Source: Oehlia diaphana
Lineage: Eukaryota > Glomeromycota > Glomeromycetes > Glomerales > Glomeraceae
Reading direction: 5' to 3'
Assembly (NCBI GenBank): GCA_003833135.1
Contig: QZLH01000010.1
Coordinates: forward strand, 230,062 to 294,061
Length of the DNA stretch: 64,000 bases
This document shows positions 42,979-55,456 of this stretch, in pieces. Numbering within the stretch: the first letter of the stretch is position 1; every line of letters starts with the position of its first letter. Both the position numbers and the translations under genes were made by a program. The notes under the pieces were generated by a model. That model worked only from the letters and a program-made list of their open reading frames with translations. It had not been told where the DNA came from and ran no database searches.

Positions 42979-43848
42979 ATGTCGATTAATAAATCTCTGA
43001 TAGTTCATAAGGAACTTTCTTATACTTCTTCAGAGCATCCATTACAAAAACTTGATTTATATCTTCCTCCGCCTTCAACATCAACTGAAATAGAATGTTA
43101 TCCTCCTGTTGTAGTAATTATTCATGGAGGAGCTTGGCGTTCTGGTGATAAGAATGAATTTACTGAACTTGGTCGAAAACTATCACTTTATTACGCTGTT
43201 GCAATAGTAAATTATAGACTTACAACAATAGATACACCTGAAATAAAAAATCCTTTGCATGTACAAGATGTTGCAGCGGCTATTTCTTGGGTATCTTCAT
43301 ACGCAAAAGAATACGGATATCTTGATGATAGAATATATCTTGTTGGTAATAGCGCAGGAGCTTTTATTTCCGGTCAACTTGTACTTAATCCAGAATATCT
43401 TAATTCTTACGATCCTAATTTATTAGGAAAAATTCGTGGTGTTATTGGTGTAGAAGGAATTTATGATCTCATAAACTTATTAGAATCTTATCCTGAATAC
43501 ATAAAATTTGTTGAACCAGCTTTTGGTAACAATAAAAATATTCTTAAATCTGTTTCACCACAATATATTTCATTTAATACAAAAATACCTCCTTATCTGA
43601 TAATTCATAGTTTAGATGATGAACTCGTTGGTATTGATCAATCAAATAATTATTTCAAACATATCAAAAATTCTGGTGGAGTTGTTGAAATTGAAACTTC
43701 TTTAAAAGGAAAGCACGATGAAATTATGCAAACTAATGAATTGATTCAAAAAATAACAGAATTTATTATCACTCAAGAATCTAAAGAAGCTAGCTGGAAT
43801 CAAGTCGTCGAAGTTGCAATGAAATCGATTAATTTTTCAATGTTTTAA
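42979..43848 (+). CDS. Alpha/beta hydrolase (esterase or kynurenine formamidase-like)
   Basis: A single 289-aa exon; the reading frame opens slightly earlier, but 42979 is the first ATG. HGGAW (residues 49-53) supplies the oxyanion hole of the hormone-sensitive-lipase-like superfamily. GNSAG (123-127) holds the nucleophile Ser125. HSLDDELV and GKHDE supply the Asp and His of the triad. The set resembles kynurenine formamidase/isoprenylcysteine methylesterase-type enzymes, but substrate cannot be decided from sequence. No signal peptide or membrane span is visible, so a cytosolic enzyme is likely. It converges with RTR1, with stops 182 bp apart. A MITE-like element sits directly upstream. Confidence 0.8.
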   Translation: MSINKSLIVHKELSYTSSEHPLQKLDLYLPPPSTSTEIECYPPVVVIIHGGAWRSGDKNEFTELGRKLSLYYAVAIVNYRLTTIDTPEIKNPLHVQDVAAAISWVSSYAKEYGYLDDRIYLVGNSAGAFISGQLVLNPEYLNSYDPNLLGKIRGVIGVEGIYDLINLLESYPEYIKFVEPAFGNNKNILKSVSPQYISFNTKIPPYLIIHSLDDELVGIDQSNNYFKHIKNSGGVVEIETSLKGKHDEIMQTNELIQKITEFIITQESKEASWNQVVEVAMKSINFSMF

Positions 43849-44030
43849 TTATTGCAAAAAATAAAAATAAAAAGTTTTTATTTTAGTAAATTACAAATAT
43901 AATTTTGTTATGATTTTTACTCATCAAAGTAGTTCTTAATTGAAAAAAACTTATGACTAGTAAGTAGAAACAAATACAAATAAATAAATAATAAAATAAC
44001 TATTTAATTATATAATTAAAGTAACTTAGA

Positions 44031-46071
44031 CTAGACTGGACCAACACGAAGCACTCTTACAAATGCATTTAATTCTTCCATCGTAAGATTCATGCTTTCA
44101 AGTATAGTTTTAAATTGACATTCTACGTCTGGTGAATTTTCTGGAAAGATATTTCTATGCAGTTCAGGGATATCCATTGATAACCTAAAACATTTTATTA
44201 ATGTAGGAATTAAATCTTATACGAAAACATTACTGATTATAATGAAACATAACTTCTTACTTACGCGTATAAAAATACCATACATAGCACATTGTTCTCT
44301 AAATCATTAAGTACAACTGTTGCAGTGTCAAATGTAAAGGTACACATTAAATCAATAAGTTCACGTTCTATGCTAGTAGTAATGGAAAGAGGTTTTCTAA
44401 GAATATGAAAACTGATGATAAAGTTAAAAATCAGGCTGGATAAATACTAATAACATTTTGAAATTTTCGATTACAAACCATTCAATTATTTTTTCGGAGA
44501 AAATTTGAATTCTCATTAACATATTCTCGTCGTCCGTTATAGGTATGCGCCGCATTGCCGAGTCATTGCCTTTATTGAATTGTCCATTATTTATACTCTT
44601 AAAATATTGTCTTGTATTTGGCGTGGACATTCTATCCAATGCTGTCCATATTTTTCCAAATAATGACATTTGCAACACAATCCTTTTCTTTTTATGAGCT
44701 TCTTTTTCACGTGGTAGCTGTAGTGATGAATTGATATCATTAGCTGGCCGAGAACTTTTAGATGAATAATCATCTAAAGGATCTTTAAATTCAATAGAAG
44801 TTGGTTGAAGCTGTTTAACCAACTTTTTATTTTTTTTAACTGAATCATTTATCCTTACTGAAGTTGATTTTGATAATAAATCAACTGGATCATTTTCATT
44901 CTCTTCATTATCTTTGTAATGAAATTTTCCATTGCGAAACATGGAATTTGCTAATGACATTGCCATTTCATAGGCCTCCTCATCAGTTTTTGGTATATCA
45001 TCTTCCTTAGTAGCTTGCTTTTCTTTTGATAATATTAAAGTTGTCGGCTTGTTAATACTATCATTACTATCTGAAATCGACAATTTCTGAAAATCTATAC
45101 GAAATCCCTCAATAGCATCATGTGCATTAGTATCGTTAGTTGAAGTTGGTACGGATGGTACTTCAATTTCATTATCGTCTTTTTCCTTTATTGTTAATCC
45201 GGGCGGAGCAGGTGGAAGATTAGCTAACATCTCCTTAACATAATTTGATCGACTGTCCTCTTTATTTCGCGATTTACCAGAATTTTCGTTTTTAATGATT
45301 TCTCTACAAAGAAAATCCTATATATTAACAAAATTAAAATATATAAACACAAAAAAAGGCTATAATTTTCTTACCTTATATCTACACCCAACGGTATAAC
45401 ATTAACCGATTTCCAATTTTCCAAATTTCTCATATACACAGGTTCCTCGGATAATTGCGTCGCAAAAAACTTGGACGATGTAAAACAAATAGTTGAACAA
45501 TAACATTTTAACTCGGTGATATCATAAATTTTTCTTGATCGGTTAGAGATTCGAAATTGCCCTTGAATTTTCTGTGTTAAAAAAAATATATATATATACA
45601 CCAACGAATCAATTTGTCACTTTTTCGTATTTTCAAAATGAAGAAATTAAATAGAAAATGCGATAAACTTATATACTTGACGATTGTTATTACAAATCGG
45701 GTACCCACACAAGTTGTCTGCATTTCTTTCTTCAATGATTTCAAAATAATGTTGCGGTGACAAGTACTTTGCCTATAAATAACATAAAAATTCAGAACAA
45801 TAATTTATAAATTTAACATTGATTTAAAGAATAAAAGAATAAATACTGATTCGCGCAAAACATCTATGTCTATAGTTTCGAACAACTTTTCTTGCCAGAC
45901 TAAGCATAATTGATCAAATTTTTTGCGATTTTCGAGATTTTGCCTAACCAGTTTCTGCTTTGTTGTTAATTTATTTGGCTTCTTCCGGGTAGAATACCGC
46001 TGAACTTTCGCGTCATTATTGAAGACTTTAGTTTTACGTTTTTGATTTCCGCTTTCCAACGTTGAAGTCAT
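44031..46071 (-). CDS. RTR1: RPAP2/Rtr1 RNA polymerase II CTD phosphatase-type protein
   Basis: Six exons (46071-45847, 45772-45677, 45571-45375, 45303-44479, 44411-44265, 44184-44031) give 547 aa. Rtr1/RPAP2 acts on Ser5-phosphorylated RNA polymerase II CTD and in Pol II assembly/import. The zinc domain is clear: AKYLSPQHYFEIIEERN, NLCGYPIC, QGQFRIS, then YCSTICFTSSKFFATQLSEE. A Lys-rich N-terminus and a long polar middle region follow; the C-terminal part (from RKPLSITTS) has helical character as in RPAP2. The exon 4/5 junction (GAATG|GTTTGT, acceptor 44412) is the only one I found that keeps frame, so that splice is moderately certain. Confidence 0.85.
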
Positions 46072-46240
46072 GCTAAACCCAGAGAATCAAGCGAATCAAA
46101 CAACTGCGGATCACATTAAAAACCAGTTGATCACATGATTAATGTTTGTCGTACTCTCAACTTTAATTAGTAACAGAAATCTATAAAAATCACACTATTT
46201 AATTAGATAATAAAATTAATAAATATTAAGTATTAACTGA

Positions 46241-47089
46241 TCAAAGAATTTTTAACTTCGAAACAACAAAATAGAATAAAATGAGCCAAATTATGATTAA
46301 AACCACTATAGCAAGGCTATATATCTCATTGCGTAATAAAATAATAAATTGAATAAATAAAATAAATAATAAAGTACATTGTGTAAATTTTGCTCTAACA
46401 GAGATCTCATAATCTTTTTGATCTATAAATAAATCATCAAAGTTCACATTATTTTCAACATTCTGAAATGGAATAGATTTTTTCCATGACCAGAATTTTT
46501 TTGGATTCAAGTGAAGACTTTCATAATATATTGGAATATGCAATATATTTTCAGAACTTGAATCACTTGTACGAATGGTAATAGGAGTTCCTTTACGAAT
46601 AATTGTTTGTGTATTATTTTCTCTTTCTTTATTGGGAATAATATCATCTTGACTCTGAAATTCGTCACTAACGTCATTAGAAAATAAATACCGTCCTCGT
46701 TTAGATCGTTTGAATCGTTTCGGCTCTTTTGGTGATTCATTTAATTTGGTTTTCATATCCATTTTATTTTTTATTCCGACATCGTTTTGCTCAGGTTTAG
46801 AAATCTTGTTTGTTTTTGATCTTTCTGAATCAATCACTTTTTTTTCAAGGACTTTGACAACGGGCTTACTGTCATTTGCAGTTGAAAAATACCAGGCAGT
46901 ATCAAATTTTGAGTACCATGCGTTTGCATTCTCATTTTGTTTTTCAGTTATTGGAACTACTGGTACTATTTCATGAATTTTATTAGCACCTTTTGAATTG
47001 TTTTCAAGTGAAAAGTTCATATTTGACGTTATAAAAGCGGATGAAAACGTTTGATCCGTTTCACCTTTATCGTGATTAGAAATTGCCAT
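46241..47089 (-). CDS. Uncharacterised protein with two C-terminal membrane spans
   Basis: A single 282-aa frame with a good ATG. The first 220 residues are polar, Asn/Lys/Ser-rich and probably disordered, with a basic patch (RFKRSKRGRYLF). Two adjacent hydrophobic segments near 228-250 and 256-278 end the protein, suggesting a hairpin membrane anchor with a cytosolic tail. I recognise no family. It lies head-to-tail with RTR1, 169 bp away. It could be a fungus-specific gene, and is probably real given its length in such AT-rich DNA. Confidence 0.6.
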   Translation of the reverse strand: MAISNHDKGETDQTFSSAFITSNMNFSLENNSKGANKIHEIVPVVPITEKQNENANAWYSKFDTAWYFSTANDSKPVVKVLEKKVIDSERSKTNKISKPEQNDVGIKNKMDMKTKLNESPKEPKRFKRSKRGRYLFSNDVSDEFQSQDDIIPNKERENNTQTIIRKGTPITIRTSDSSSENILHIPIYYESLHLNPKKFWSWKKSIPFQNVENNVNFDDLFIDQKDYEISVRAKFTQCTLLFILFIQFIILLRNEIYSLAIVVLIIIWLILFYFVVSKLKIL

Positions 47090-48457
47090 TTTTCTTCAAT
47101 CATTACTCTGACTTTTAACCTTTTTTTTTTTTCAGAAAAAAGCTACGTATTGTGTTTTTTTTAAAAAAACTAATCGATATTTGAACAAATTTGCGTAATT
47201 GTGAAAATTTTCCTGTTTTAGAATGTTCATTGTGTTAAAGAATAAAATTCTTTCTTTTTTTTTTAAGGAATTATTTAAAATTCTCACTCTTTTAGGCAAA
47301 ATCAAACAAAAGTTTGATTCCCTGCGCCTCCGCAGTAAAATCGTACCGATTGTAATACAGTATCCCATAATCTTATATTTACAACAATTCTTAATCTATT
47401 CAACCCTAATTTCTAGTTTCTTAATTAAAACAGTCCGATATACCGAGCTTTAGCTTATTAACGAAATAGCTATTGAAAAAATGGCCCGGACTCAGAAAAA
47501 TTTATGGATTCAATAATTCCAAATACGGTTTTTCAAAGGAATTTGAGAGGAATTTGTATTTGGATTCGCTGTCTTCAAACATTTTAATTCGTTATCCTTA
47601 ACTTATGACCTTTCAAAAGATCATCATAACAATCCCATAACTAACCTCATTAATATAAATACTAACCCAAATTCTCAAATTACCTCTTCAGTCCTTATCG
47701 AGGGGGGAGCAAAGTGCTCAATGAGGTCCCATCCGAGAGTACTTCTGCCGACAACCTATCAACCCCTTATAAGATGCTTGCCACTTTTGCGAGCATCAAT
47801 TTTTGGAAAATATTTCCTTAGAAATATTATTTATTAAGCGGTGTGCGATATTTTCAAATCATCTTAAAAAAAAGTTCACAAGACCGTAAAATTATTTAAA
47901 GTTATTTCATATTAATAAATGTAAATTTTTTTTTTTATTTAATTATTTAATTTCAATTAAATGTTATTTATGAAAATTAGTCACGTGGTAGAACTAAAAA
48001 AAAAAATGTTTTTAAATTGTTGATCGATACATATGTTGATATATGTTGATCGATAAATACATATAATTTGTACAGTGTATGTTATAAGTATAAACTGGGT
48101 TCACAAAATATATTTATGCAAAAAAAATTAAAAACGTATATTCATCTTAGTATATTCAAAATTAAATACTGCTCTATGCTCGTTTTATTGTTTAGTCAAT
48201 AAATACAAATAAAATTTGAGGAATTCCGACTTTCTGACTTTTTGAGGAGGAGGTATTTTTTGTATGGTTATTATACTATTCACTTTTGATTCTTTTTTCT
48301 TTAAGAATATACTTTTCGTGGTCCGGGTTTTTTAAAAGTAAATAATACTTTTTAAATTTACACAGCCGTCTTCGCGAAAATCACACTTTCATTTACCAAC
48401 AATAAAACTACCAAAATTCCACCCCTACGAAATCACCCCGAAAAACATAAAGACAAT
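47090..48457. other. Spacer with an unusual GC-richer stretch
   Basis: About 1.37 kb between divergent starts. Most is AT-rich. The part 47690-47810 is distinctly richer in GC and contains two short hairpins (gagca/tgctc and gatgcttgc/gcgagcatc). A short direct repeat of ttgatcgata-like sequence lies at 48018-48060. A TATA- and pyrimidine-rich promoter for the MATH-BTB gene is likely at the right end. Confidence 0.45.
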
Positions 48458-49654
48458 ATGAGCATGAAATGGCTTTTTCAGCCAAGTCGCCAAGTAGCAG
48501 AGCAGCCCGATCAAAATGTAAAGTTAGCTACACCTGACCAATTTACTTTTACTTGGAGGGTTAAAGATTATCATGAGATAGCAGATCTATATCCGACTGG
48601 AAGATGGTTTTATAGTGATAGTTTTGCTGAACCAAATCAAGTTCAGCTAAAAGGTGTTGGATTAGATTCATCGGAATATTTATGGCGAATGTGCATGTAT
48701 CCGAATGGAGTTTCTCCAAATGATAATAACTATTTGGGATTATTTTTGAAGGCTATTCCAACAGATCATGAAAGAGATGGAAATTCTTCTGGAAGAGAAC
48801 GAACGTATGCATTTGAAGTATATCGTTTAGAATCTCCAACGTCGTTAGGTTCGGCTGTTGCTCCAACTCCTGTTTTATTGAAAAATGAAAAATTTTCGAA
48901 GACAAGATTTGGATTTGGATCTGATCAAGTGTTTGGACGAAGGCAATTTTTAAAATTATCTGAAGTTTATCCAGATCCAACAAGCAAATTTGATTTAATA
49001 GTGAGAGTTCGTATCACTAACGAAGAAAATGCAGCTTTGTTAGCAGCAGCTTTAGATGTGCCTCACGTAGAATTCCCTTTAGCTGCTCAAATTCCTCGAT
49101 ATTTTGATGATGAACGTTTTTGTGATGTTGAATTTACTTTTACATGTGGGTCAAGGATTAGAGCACATCGTATAATTTTAGCGTCACAATCGAAATATTT
49201 TGAATCTTTGTTAAGTGGACAATGGATTGAAGGCCGGAATAAAACAATTCCGATAAAGGAAATCGATTATGAAATTTTTAGGTGTGTAATGTATTATCTT
49301 TATACAGGAAAATTAGAAGAGAATCTGGAATTGGATACTTTTAAGGCTGCCTATATGAAAGCAGATATGCTTGGTTTAGAAGCATTTGGAAAGTTACTTG
49401 CTGTTCGAATCGCTGAAGATGTAAATGCTGATAATTGGGATGAAATCCTGTTGTTGGGATGGCAAATGGGTGACACATGTCTGAAGTCTGCTTCTTTGGT
49501 ATTTTTAACGACAAGGTGGGATGAACTAAAGAATACAGAAAACATGCAACGTGTTGTAGGTTGTGGAAATATTGATTGGATAGAAGAAATGATAGCTGCT
49601 AAAATTTTTGGTGTTCATGGTATGCATGATTCAAGTCGAAAATGTCGAAAGTAA
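48458..49654 (+). CDS. MATH-BTB protein, probable Cullin-3 substrate adaptor
   Basis: A single 398-aa exon. An N-terminal MATH/TRAF-like domain (about 28-200) begins FTFTWRVKDYHE and includes YLWRMCMYPNG and YLGLFLKA. The BTB/POZ domain (about 215-320) begins YFDDERFCDVEFTF and includes RAHRIILASQSKYF, ESLLSGQW and YLYTGKLEEN. A BACK-like helical region follows. This SPOP-type layout recruits substrates to Cullin-3 ubiquitin ligases. The lack of introns, against neighbours with many, and the known expansion of MATH-BTB genes in some early-diverging fungi suggest a duplicated or retro-copied family member, but this is inference. Confidence 0.88.
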   Translation: MSMKWLFQPSRQVAEQPDQNVKLATPDQFTFTWRVKDYHEIADLYPTGRWFYSDSFAEPNQVQLKGVGLDSSEYLWRMCMYPNGVSPNDNNYLGLFLKAIPTDHERDGNSSGRERTYAFEVYRLESPTSLGSAVAPTPVLLKNEKFSKTRFGFGSDQVFGRRQFLKLSEVYPDPTSKFDLIVRVRITNEENAALLAAALDVPHVEFPLAAQIPRYFDDERFCDVEFTFTCGSRIRAHRIILASQSKYFESLLSGQWIEGRNKTIPIKEIDYEIFRCVMYYLYTGKLEENLELDTFKAAYMKADMLGLEAFGKLLAVRIAEDVNADNWDEILLLGWQMGDTCLKSASLVFLTTRWDELKNTENMQRVVGCGNIDWIEEMIAAKIFGVHGMHDSSRKCRK

Positions 49655-50621
49655 TAAAATTGGAATTTCGAAATTTGAAGTTTGAAAATCAAGAAAATCA
49701 AGAACATTTTTTTATGTGAAATCGGGGATATGTAAATTTGAAATGGTGCGTAAAACAATTTTACCATTTTTTATTAATATTTTTTTTTAATTGTGCTTAT
49801 GTAGCAAAAAAATGATTATTTTATTCTTCTTTTTAATTCGAAACATAATAAGAAATTGTTAGAAAAATAAAGTACATACACATTTGTGTACTTATAGAAA
49901 ACTATTTTTTTCAAGAATAATAAAAAATTTTAATAATTAGCTGATGGAGTTGATGTGGGTAAATGAGTCAAATTGAATGGAATAATTTAAGCGGAGCTAG
50001 ATGTATGATCCGATAACAACAGAAGTTAAGAGTATTACCTATAATTTTTTCAAGTCATTATCAATTACAAAATTTAAGTATATTTTTTACATTTAGTATA
50101 AACTATTTTTACTTACACCATTGATTAGAACAATGGAAATATATGACAAGTCACGATTCTACAATTGTGTCACGGCGATATAAAATTACACGAGAGTTAT
50201 AATATATATTATTTTTAATATTTTGCGCGAATTAATTAGTTGTGCCAGAAGATGTGGATATGCAATTGAAAAAAAACTAAAAATCAGAATAAGTTCGTAA
50301 ATCTATTAAGATTAAAAATAGAAATGGAATATATTATTTAATTGCAGCATGTGTCGGCAATATCAACATAGATTTAACTGAATAGAATAGATACAATAGA
50401 TGCCTTAATAAAAAAATAATAGATTTATAATCAGTATTTTACCTTCTAAAAAAATTTTAACTATTGGTATAAATATTAAAATAATTGATAATATTAAATT
50501 CTCAGTGTAATACAATTAATACAATTGAGTCACCGAATTCACGATCATCACGTGGAATTTTTTTTCTAAGTCAAAATAATTGACTCCGAATTTTTATTCT
50601 ATTTTATTAATAAAACCGAAT
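49655..50621. other. Spacer between MATH-BTB and RPN13 genes
   Basis: About 0.97 kb, AT-rich, holding the MATH-BTB 3' UTR and the RPN13 promoter. I see no ORF, RNA gene or repeat unit I can name. Confidence 0.5.
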
Positions 50622-52356
50622 ATGGCCACCTCTCTTTTTCCTACACCTGTACCTCGAAGAAAATATCCCGTCGAATTCAAAGCCGGGAAACTTAAACGAG
50701 ATGGAAATACAAATTGGTTGAAAGCCGACGAAAGAAAAGGGTGAGACGTAAACTGTTGTGAGTTAGCATGAAATATTGTTAACATTTTACACGTTTTTTC
50801 TTTTCACGCGTTATAGGCTCGTATATATGGATCAGGTACTATTCTCTTTTTCTCTGTCAGTCTTACTATACAAAAACTCACATTTATATATTAACAACTA
50901 TGTAATATTTTTTTATTGAAAAGGGTGATGATCAACTGATGCATTTCTATTGGAAAGATAGGAAAAACAATGTTGTAGAAGATGTAAGAACATTATTATA
51001 TAGAATAAGAAATTTAATCCTACGAATTTCGTTTTTAATTAAAAAATAATTAATTTAGGATTTGATTCTCTTTCCTGAAGAAGCTGAATTTATTCGAGTA
51101 GAACAATGTACAACTGGTCGCGTGTATTTACTTAATTTTAAATCATCTTCCCGCAAACTATTTTTTTGGATGCAAGATGCGAAAGATGACAAGGATGAAG
51201 AAAATGTTACAAAAGTTAATCGATTAATTAATGATCCACAAGCCGGATTAGCAGAAAGCAGACAACAACAAAGTAGTGCGGGTCAATTAGGTAGCCCTTT
51301 TCAAAACATGCAAAACATGGACGATTTAGCAGGATTCGGAATGGACCAAGAACAATTATTGCAATTACTCCAAGGTCAAGGATTCGGGTAAGTATTATCA
51401 ATTCCAGGATTTTTTTTGCACTGTATATTAATTAATAATAATTATATTATAAGTGGACCTCCTTTCACGTCAACTACTCCTGCCGAGCCACAATCTGCAA
51501 CAGCTGCAACATCAGAAGCTGGTTCTGGAGTACAAACTACAGAATCAAATCTCGGTTTTACTTCTGAACAATTAGGCAACTTGAGAAATATTTTGTCTGG
51601 TATACAAGTTCCAGGTACTTATATTGAAATAAAAGGTTAGGAAATTTAGTATGATTTTCGAAAATTAAAATATATTTTCTTACCTTTAATAGAGGGAACA
51701 AGACAACCTGGTAAGATTATTCCTATTCGGATTTTGAAAAAGAAATTCTTTATTTTTTTAAAAAAAAAAAATATTTTTTATTCCTTTTTATTGACTTATA
51801 GATGTAAGCCTGGTTGATGTTCTCACGCCCAGTGCCATTGGACCCTTATTAAATAACCCAGAGATAGCTTCGGGTATGCAGAAAAATTTCATTTTTTTTT
51901 TAAATATAATTTTTTTATACATATTTTGATTGGATATTAGCTTTGTTTCCTCACCTGCCTGCCAACATTGAAAGATCACCTGAAGAATTAGCCGCTGTTA
52001 TTCAAAGTCCGCAGTTTGCTCAGGTAATTCTTTAATAACCTAAATAGGAAATAGTCATTACTTTACTTATTATTTTCTATGTGACGTGTAGGCATTACAG
52101 TCTTTAAGCATCGCCTTGCAATCTGGCCAATTAGGACCTTTGCTGTCTCAATTAGGTTTAGATCCATCAGCCGGCAATGGTAAGATTTCTTTGATTTAAT
52201 AAAAATAAATAAATAGCCGCCCATGATTTATATTTATTATATTCAGGAGTCGAAGCATTCCTCCGTGCCATTCAGGAACAAGCGAATAGGCGACACAGAG
52301 ATCACGAGGATGAAAACACTGAAGATCATAGCGGCGATAGAATGGAAGAAGATTGA
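50622..52356 (+). CDS. RPN13: Proteasome ubiquitin receptor Rpn13/ADRM1
   Basis: Ten exons (50622-50740, 50817-50835, 50924-50983, 51059-51387, 51454-51614, 51693-51710, 51802-51873, 51941-52023, 52092-52179, 52247-52356) give 352 aa. Rpn13 is a 19S proteasome subunit that binds ubiquitin and recruits the deubiquitinase UCH37. The N-terminal Pru domain (about 13-125) shows [31 protein letters not shown] and KLFFWMQD. A Gln/Gly/Ser-rich linker follows. The C-terminal DEUBAD domain has [14 protein letters not shown], LPPxLP-like FPHLPAN and [14 protein letters not shown]. Keeping the DEUBAD domain is notable, as yeast Rpn13 lacks it. Two microexons (19 and 18 nt) are needed for the frame. Confidence 0.92.
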
Positions 52357-52610
52357 TTATCGTACTCGTAGTATTTGTAGTGTAGTACAAATCCAGTAAA
52401 TTGATCTATCACACACATGGAACACACATGGAAATCGAATAACTTATTTATAGTTTAAATGCCAAGAAAAAAATATAGCCAATAAACTTTATCTTTTTAT
52501 TGATAAACATGATGAACATAAAAAATGATAAATCGAATGATAAAAAATTTAAAAACTAGTTTCAATAAAAAAATATTTTAATATACAAAAAAGTTATTCG
52601 TTATTAATTC

Positions 52611-54658
52611 ATGTCGGGTGTAGAACAAAATAGTACTCCGGAAAACACTACACGAGTTCCATCCCCACCACCCCCATCTTCACAGCAGTCACAAATTGAA
52701 AAAGAACAAGAACCTGCTGTTGAGAAATCCGAAAAAGAAATTTCGAAGCCCCCAACTCATAAACCTGGTTCTTTAACAGCAAATAACGAAAAACAAAAAC
52801 TTCTTTTATCAACTCGCGATCATGTAGTTCAAATAAGTAATGATTCAACGGTTGGAGATGACGAGTCAATTTGGGATGAGGGAGATCAACCTACTTCTTA
52901 TAATATAACCAGAAAACTTTCTAGTGTCGAAGAAGATGTTTGTTATCCATTAAGAACCGCTAACAAAGGTGATGGAATAGACTATGATGCATTAGAAGAA
53001 TATATTACAGAAGAAAAAACTTCAGCGAAAAAAGATGAGGGAAATTATCATTTACTGCCTTCGCCTATTGATGGAGAATCAAAAAGAAGAATTAGTGAAT
53101 TTGGTGAAAGAAAAAGAGTGATTGTCCACAATTTAATTCTGAATTTTTTAAATGACTCATCTCGTCATGAATTTATATTGATTTAATTCATTTTTTTCAT
53201 AAGAGTATTAGCGATGTGAAAGAAGAATCTCGATTCGTTTTTTATTCTATAGCAACAGGAACCATAAAAGCAAAATCATTTGCAACAATTCCACCTGAAG
53301 GTAAAACAATGGCCGAATTATTAAAACAAGGAATTTTTTGGCTTGACGTTCTTGCACCAACTGAAACTGAAATGAGAATTTTAAGTTCGGTGTGTCATTT
53401 TGTCTTTTGTTGGGATAATAATACAAAATTTTATTTTTTTTTTTTATTAATATCTTTAATATCTTTACTTTCTTTAGATTTTTCGTATTCATCCGCTGAC
53501 AATGGAAGATATTGAGACAGAAGAATCGCGTGAAAAATGTGAACTCTTTAAGAATTATTATTTTGTTAGTTTTAGATCTCATGATAATAATTTTAATACG
53601 CCTGATATTGAGCCTATTAATATGTATAATGTTGTCATGAGAGAAGGAATTTTAACAGTGAGTGTTTTGGAGAAATGGGATTTTAATATATTTATAATTT
53701 TTAAAATTTTTAAATTTTATTTTTTAGTTTCATTTTCAACCAACGCCACATCAGCATAACGTTAGGAAAAGAATACAATATTTGAAAGATTTCATCACAC
53801 TCACACCTGGTCGGTTTTATTTTTAAGATAATGACTTAGATTATATGTAATAACATTTATATAAATTAATTTCTTATTTAAATTAGATTGGATAAATTAT
53901 GCCATAATGGATGATGTTACGGATTATTTCGCACCTTTAATTCAAAAAGTGGAATTTGAATCCGATGCAATTGATCAACTCGTTATGGTACTTAAAAAAT
54001 CCGAACAGCAAGATATGTTGGTGAGAATAGGATTATGCCGTAAACTGGTTATGACATTATTAAAAATGTTGGGAACAAAAGTTGATGTTATAAAAGGACT
54101 AATTAAAAGATTTGAAGATAAATTACTTGTTAACGAAAGTGATAAATGTGGTCCCGGAGATGTAACTCTTTATTTGGGTGATATTCAAGGTAAATAAGAG
54201 AGAATTTTTTTTTGATTTTTTTCAAAAAAATTGTTTTTAAATTTTATATCTTTATTTCAGATCATATTATTACTATGTTACAAAATCTTAATCATTATGA
54301 AAATATGTTATCGCGTGCACATTCAAATTATCTTGCCCAAATATCAATTGAAATTACACAATTGAGTAACACGACTAATGATTTTTTGAATAGAATGACT
54401 GTTTTTGCTACCATTTTATTGCCAATGAACGTTATTACAGGTATTAAATAAATAATTATAATTATGTATTTTTTTTTTATCTAAACTTAAAATCTTTTCT
54501 TATAATAAATAGGATTATTTGGCATGAATGTTCATGTACCCGGTCAAGATGATGATCATTTGGCATGGTTTCTTGGAATAGTTGGTTCATTTTGTATATT
54601 TCTAATAATAGGTTCTTTTTTTGCAAGAAAATTGGTAAGATCAATAGATAAACAATAG
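52611..54658 (+). CDS. CorA-family magnesium transporter (Alr1/Mnr2-like)
   Basis: Seven exons (52611-53117, 53204-53389, 53478-53657, 53728-53809, 53887-54189, 54261-54440, 54513-54658) give 527 aa. The family forms pentameric Mg2+ channels in the plasma or vacuolar membrane. The N-terminal 170 residues are polar and disordered with Pro runs. Core blocks: FWLDVLAPTETEM, HPLTMEDIE, FKNYYFVSFRS, LKDFITLTPDWINYAIMDD. Two C-terminal spans (ATILLPMNVITGLFGMNV and AWFLGIVGSFCIFLIIGSFF) flank the diagnostic GMN motif at 483-485. The first acceptor (53203) gives RKRSISDVKEESRF. Long N-terminal extension and the residue pattern favour the fungal Alr/Mnr2 branch over mitochondrial Mrs2. Confidence 0.9.
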
Positions 54659-55456
54659 TTTACCTATGGAATACTATGCTACTATGCTTATAGGTGGATA
54701 GATTATTTCTTTAAATAGTTATATGGGCGTATATCTGCTTAAAATTGATTAGATAACTTGTCCATGATTTAATTAATTATATGTAATTATGTAATTATAA
54801 AGTTTTGTGAATAATACGTATATTAGCATAATTAACTGTATAACGGAATTCATAGCTTTAGGCGTATCATTAATAGGTAGAATTTTTTGGCGTAATAAAT
54901 TAACCTTTTATTTAAAAAACCCATGACTTCCAATGTTATAATGAATTGTAGGGAAACGTTCTATTCGCATTTAATATTTTCTTATCGATTTTTTCGATTT
55001 GTTAAATAGATACAATTAGCGTACTTTATTGCTGGCGACTTTTAGTGTTGCTTTAGTCCTTACCGGTCAAACTGGTCAAACTGAAGAACATTCTTAATAG
55101 GTTGCGCTTACAATGTACACCGAATTGAAAAATCAATTTTGAAATCTCGCTAAAAATAACTAAAAATTACATGTTGATCTTGCCGTCCTTGTACAAAGAC
55201 ACAATACACAAACTATGGGATATGAATTATGTAAATTTCATTGTTATGTAATAAATTTATAGAGTATTTAAACTCATTTACTTTATTTGAGACTAATTTT
55301 ACTATTCAATAAAATATTTTTACAAGAAAAATACCATATTGTTCTTTTTTACTCAGAAAGAAGGATTTCTGTTAAAGTGCGTTTATTTGAATAATTAATT
55401 AAAAAAAAATAAATCTGCAACTACTTTCTTGAAGTGAATTCTTATAAAGAATCTTA

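Noticed and set aside
47100..47460. Complementary open frames on both strands near 47132-47453
   Set aside because: Neither has conserved residues; they mirror each other in an AT-rich promoter region.
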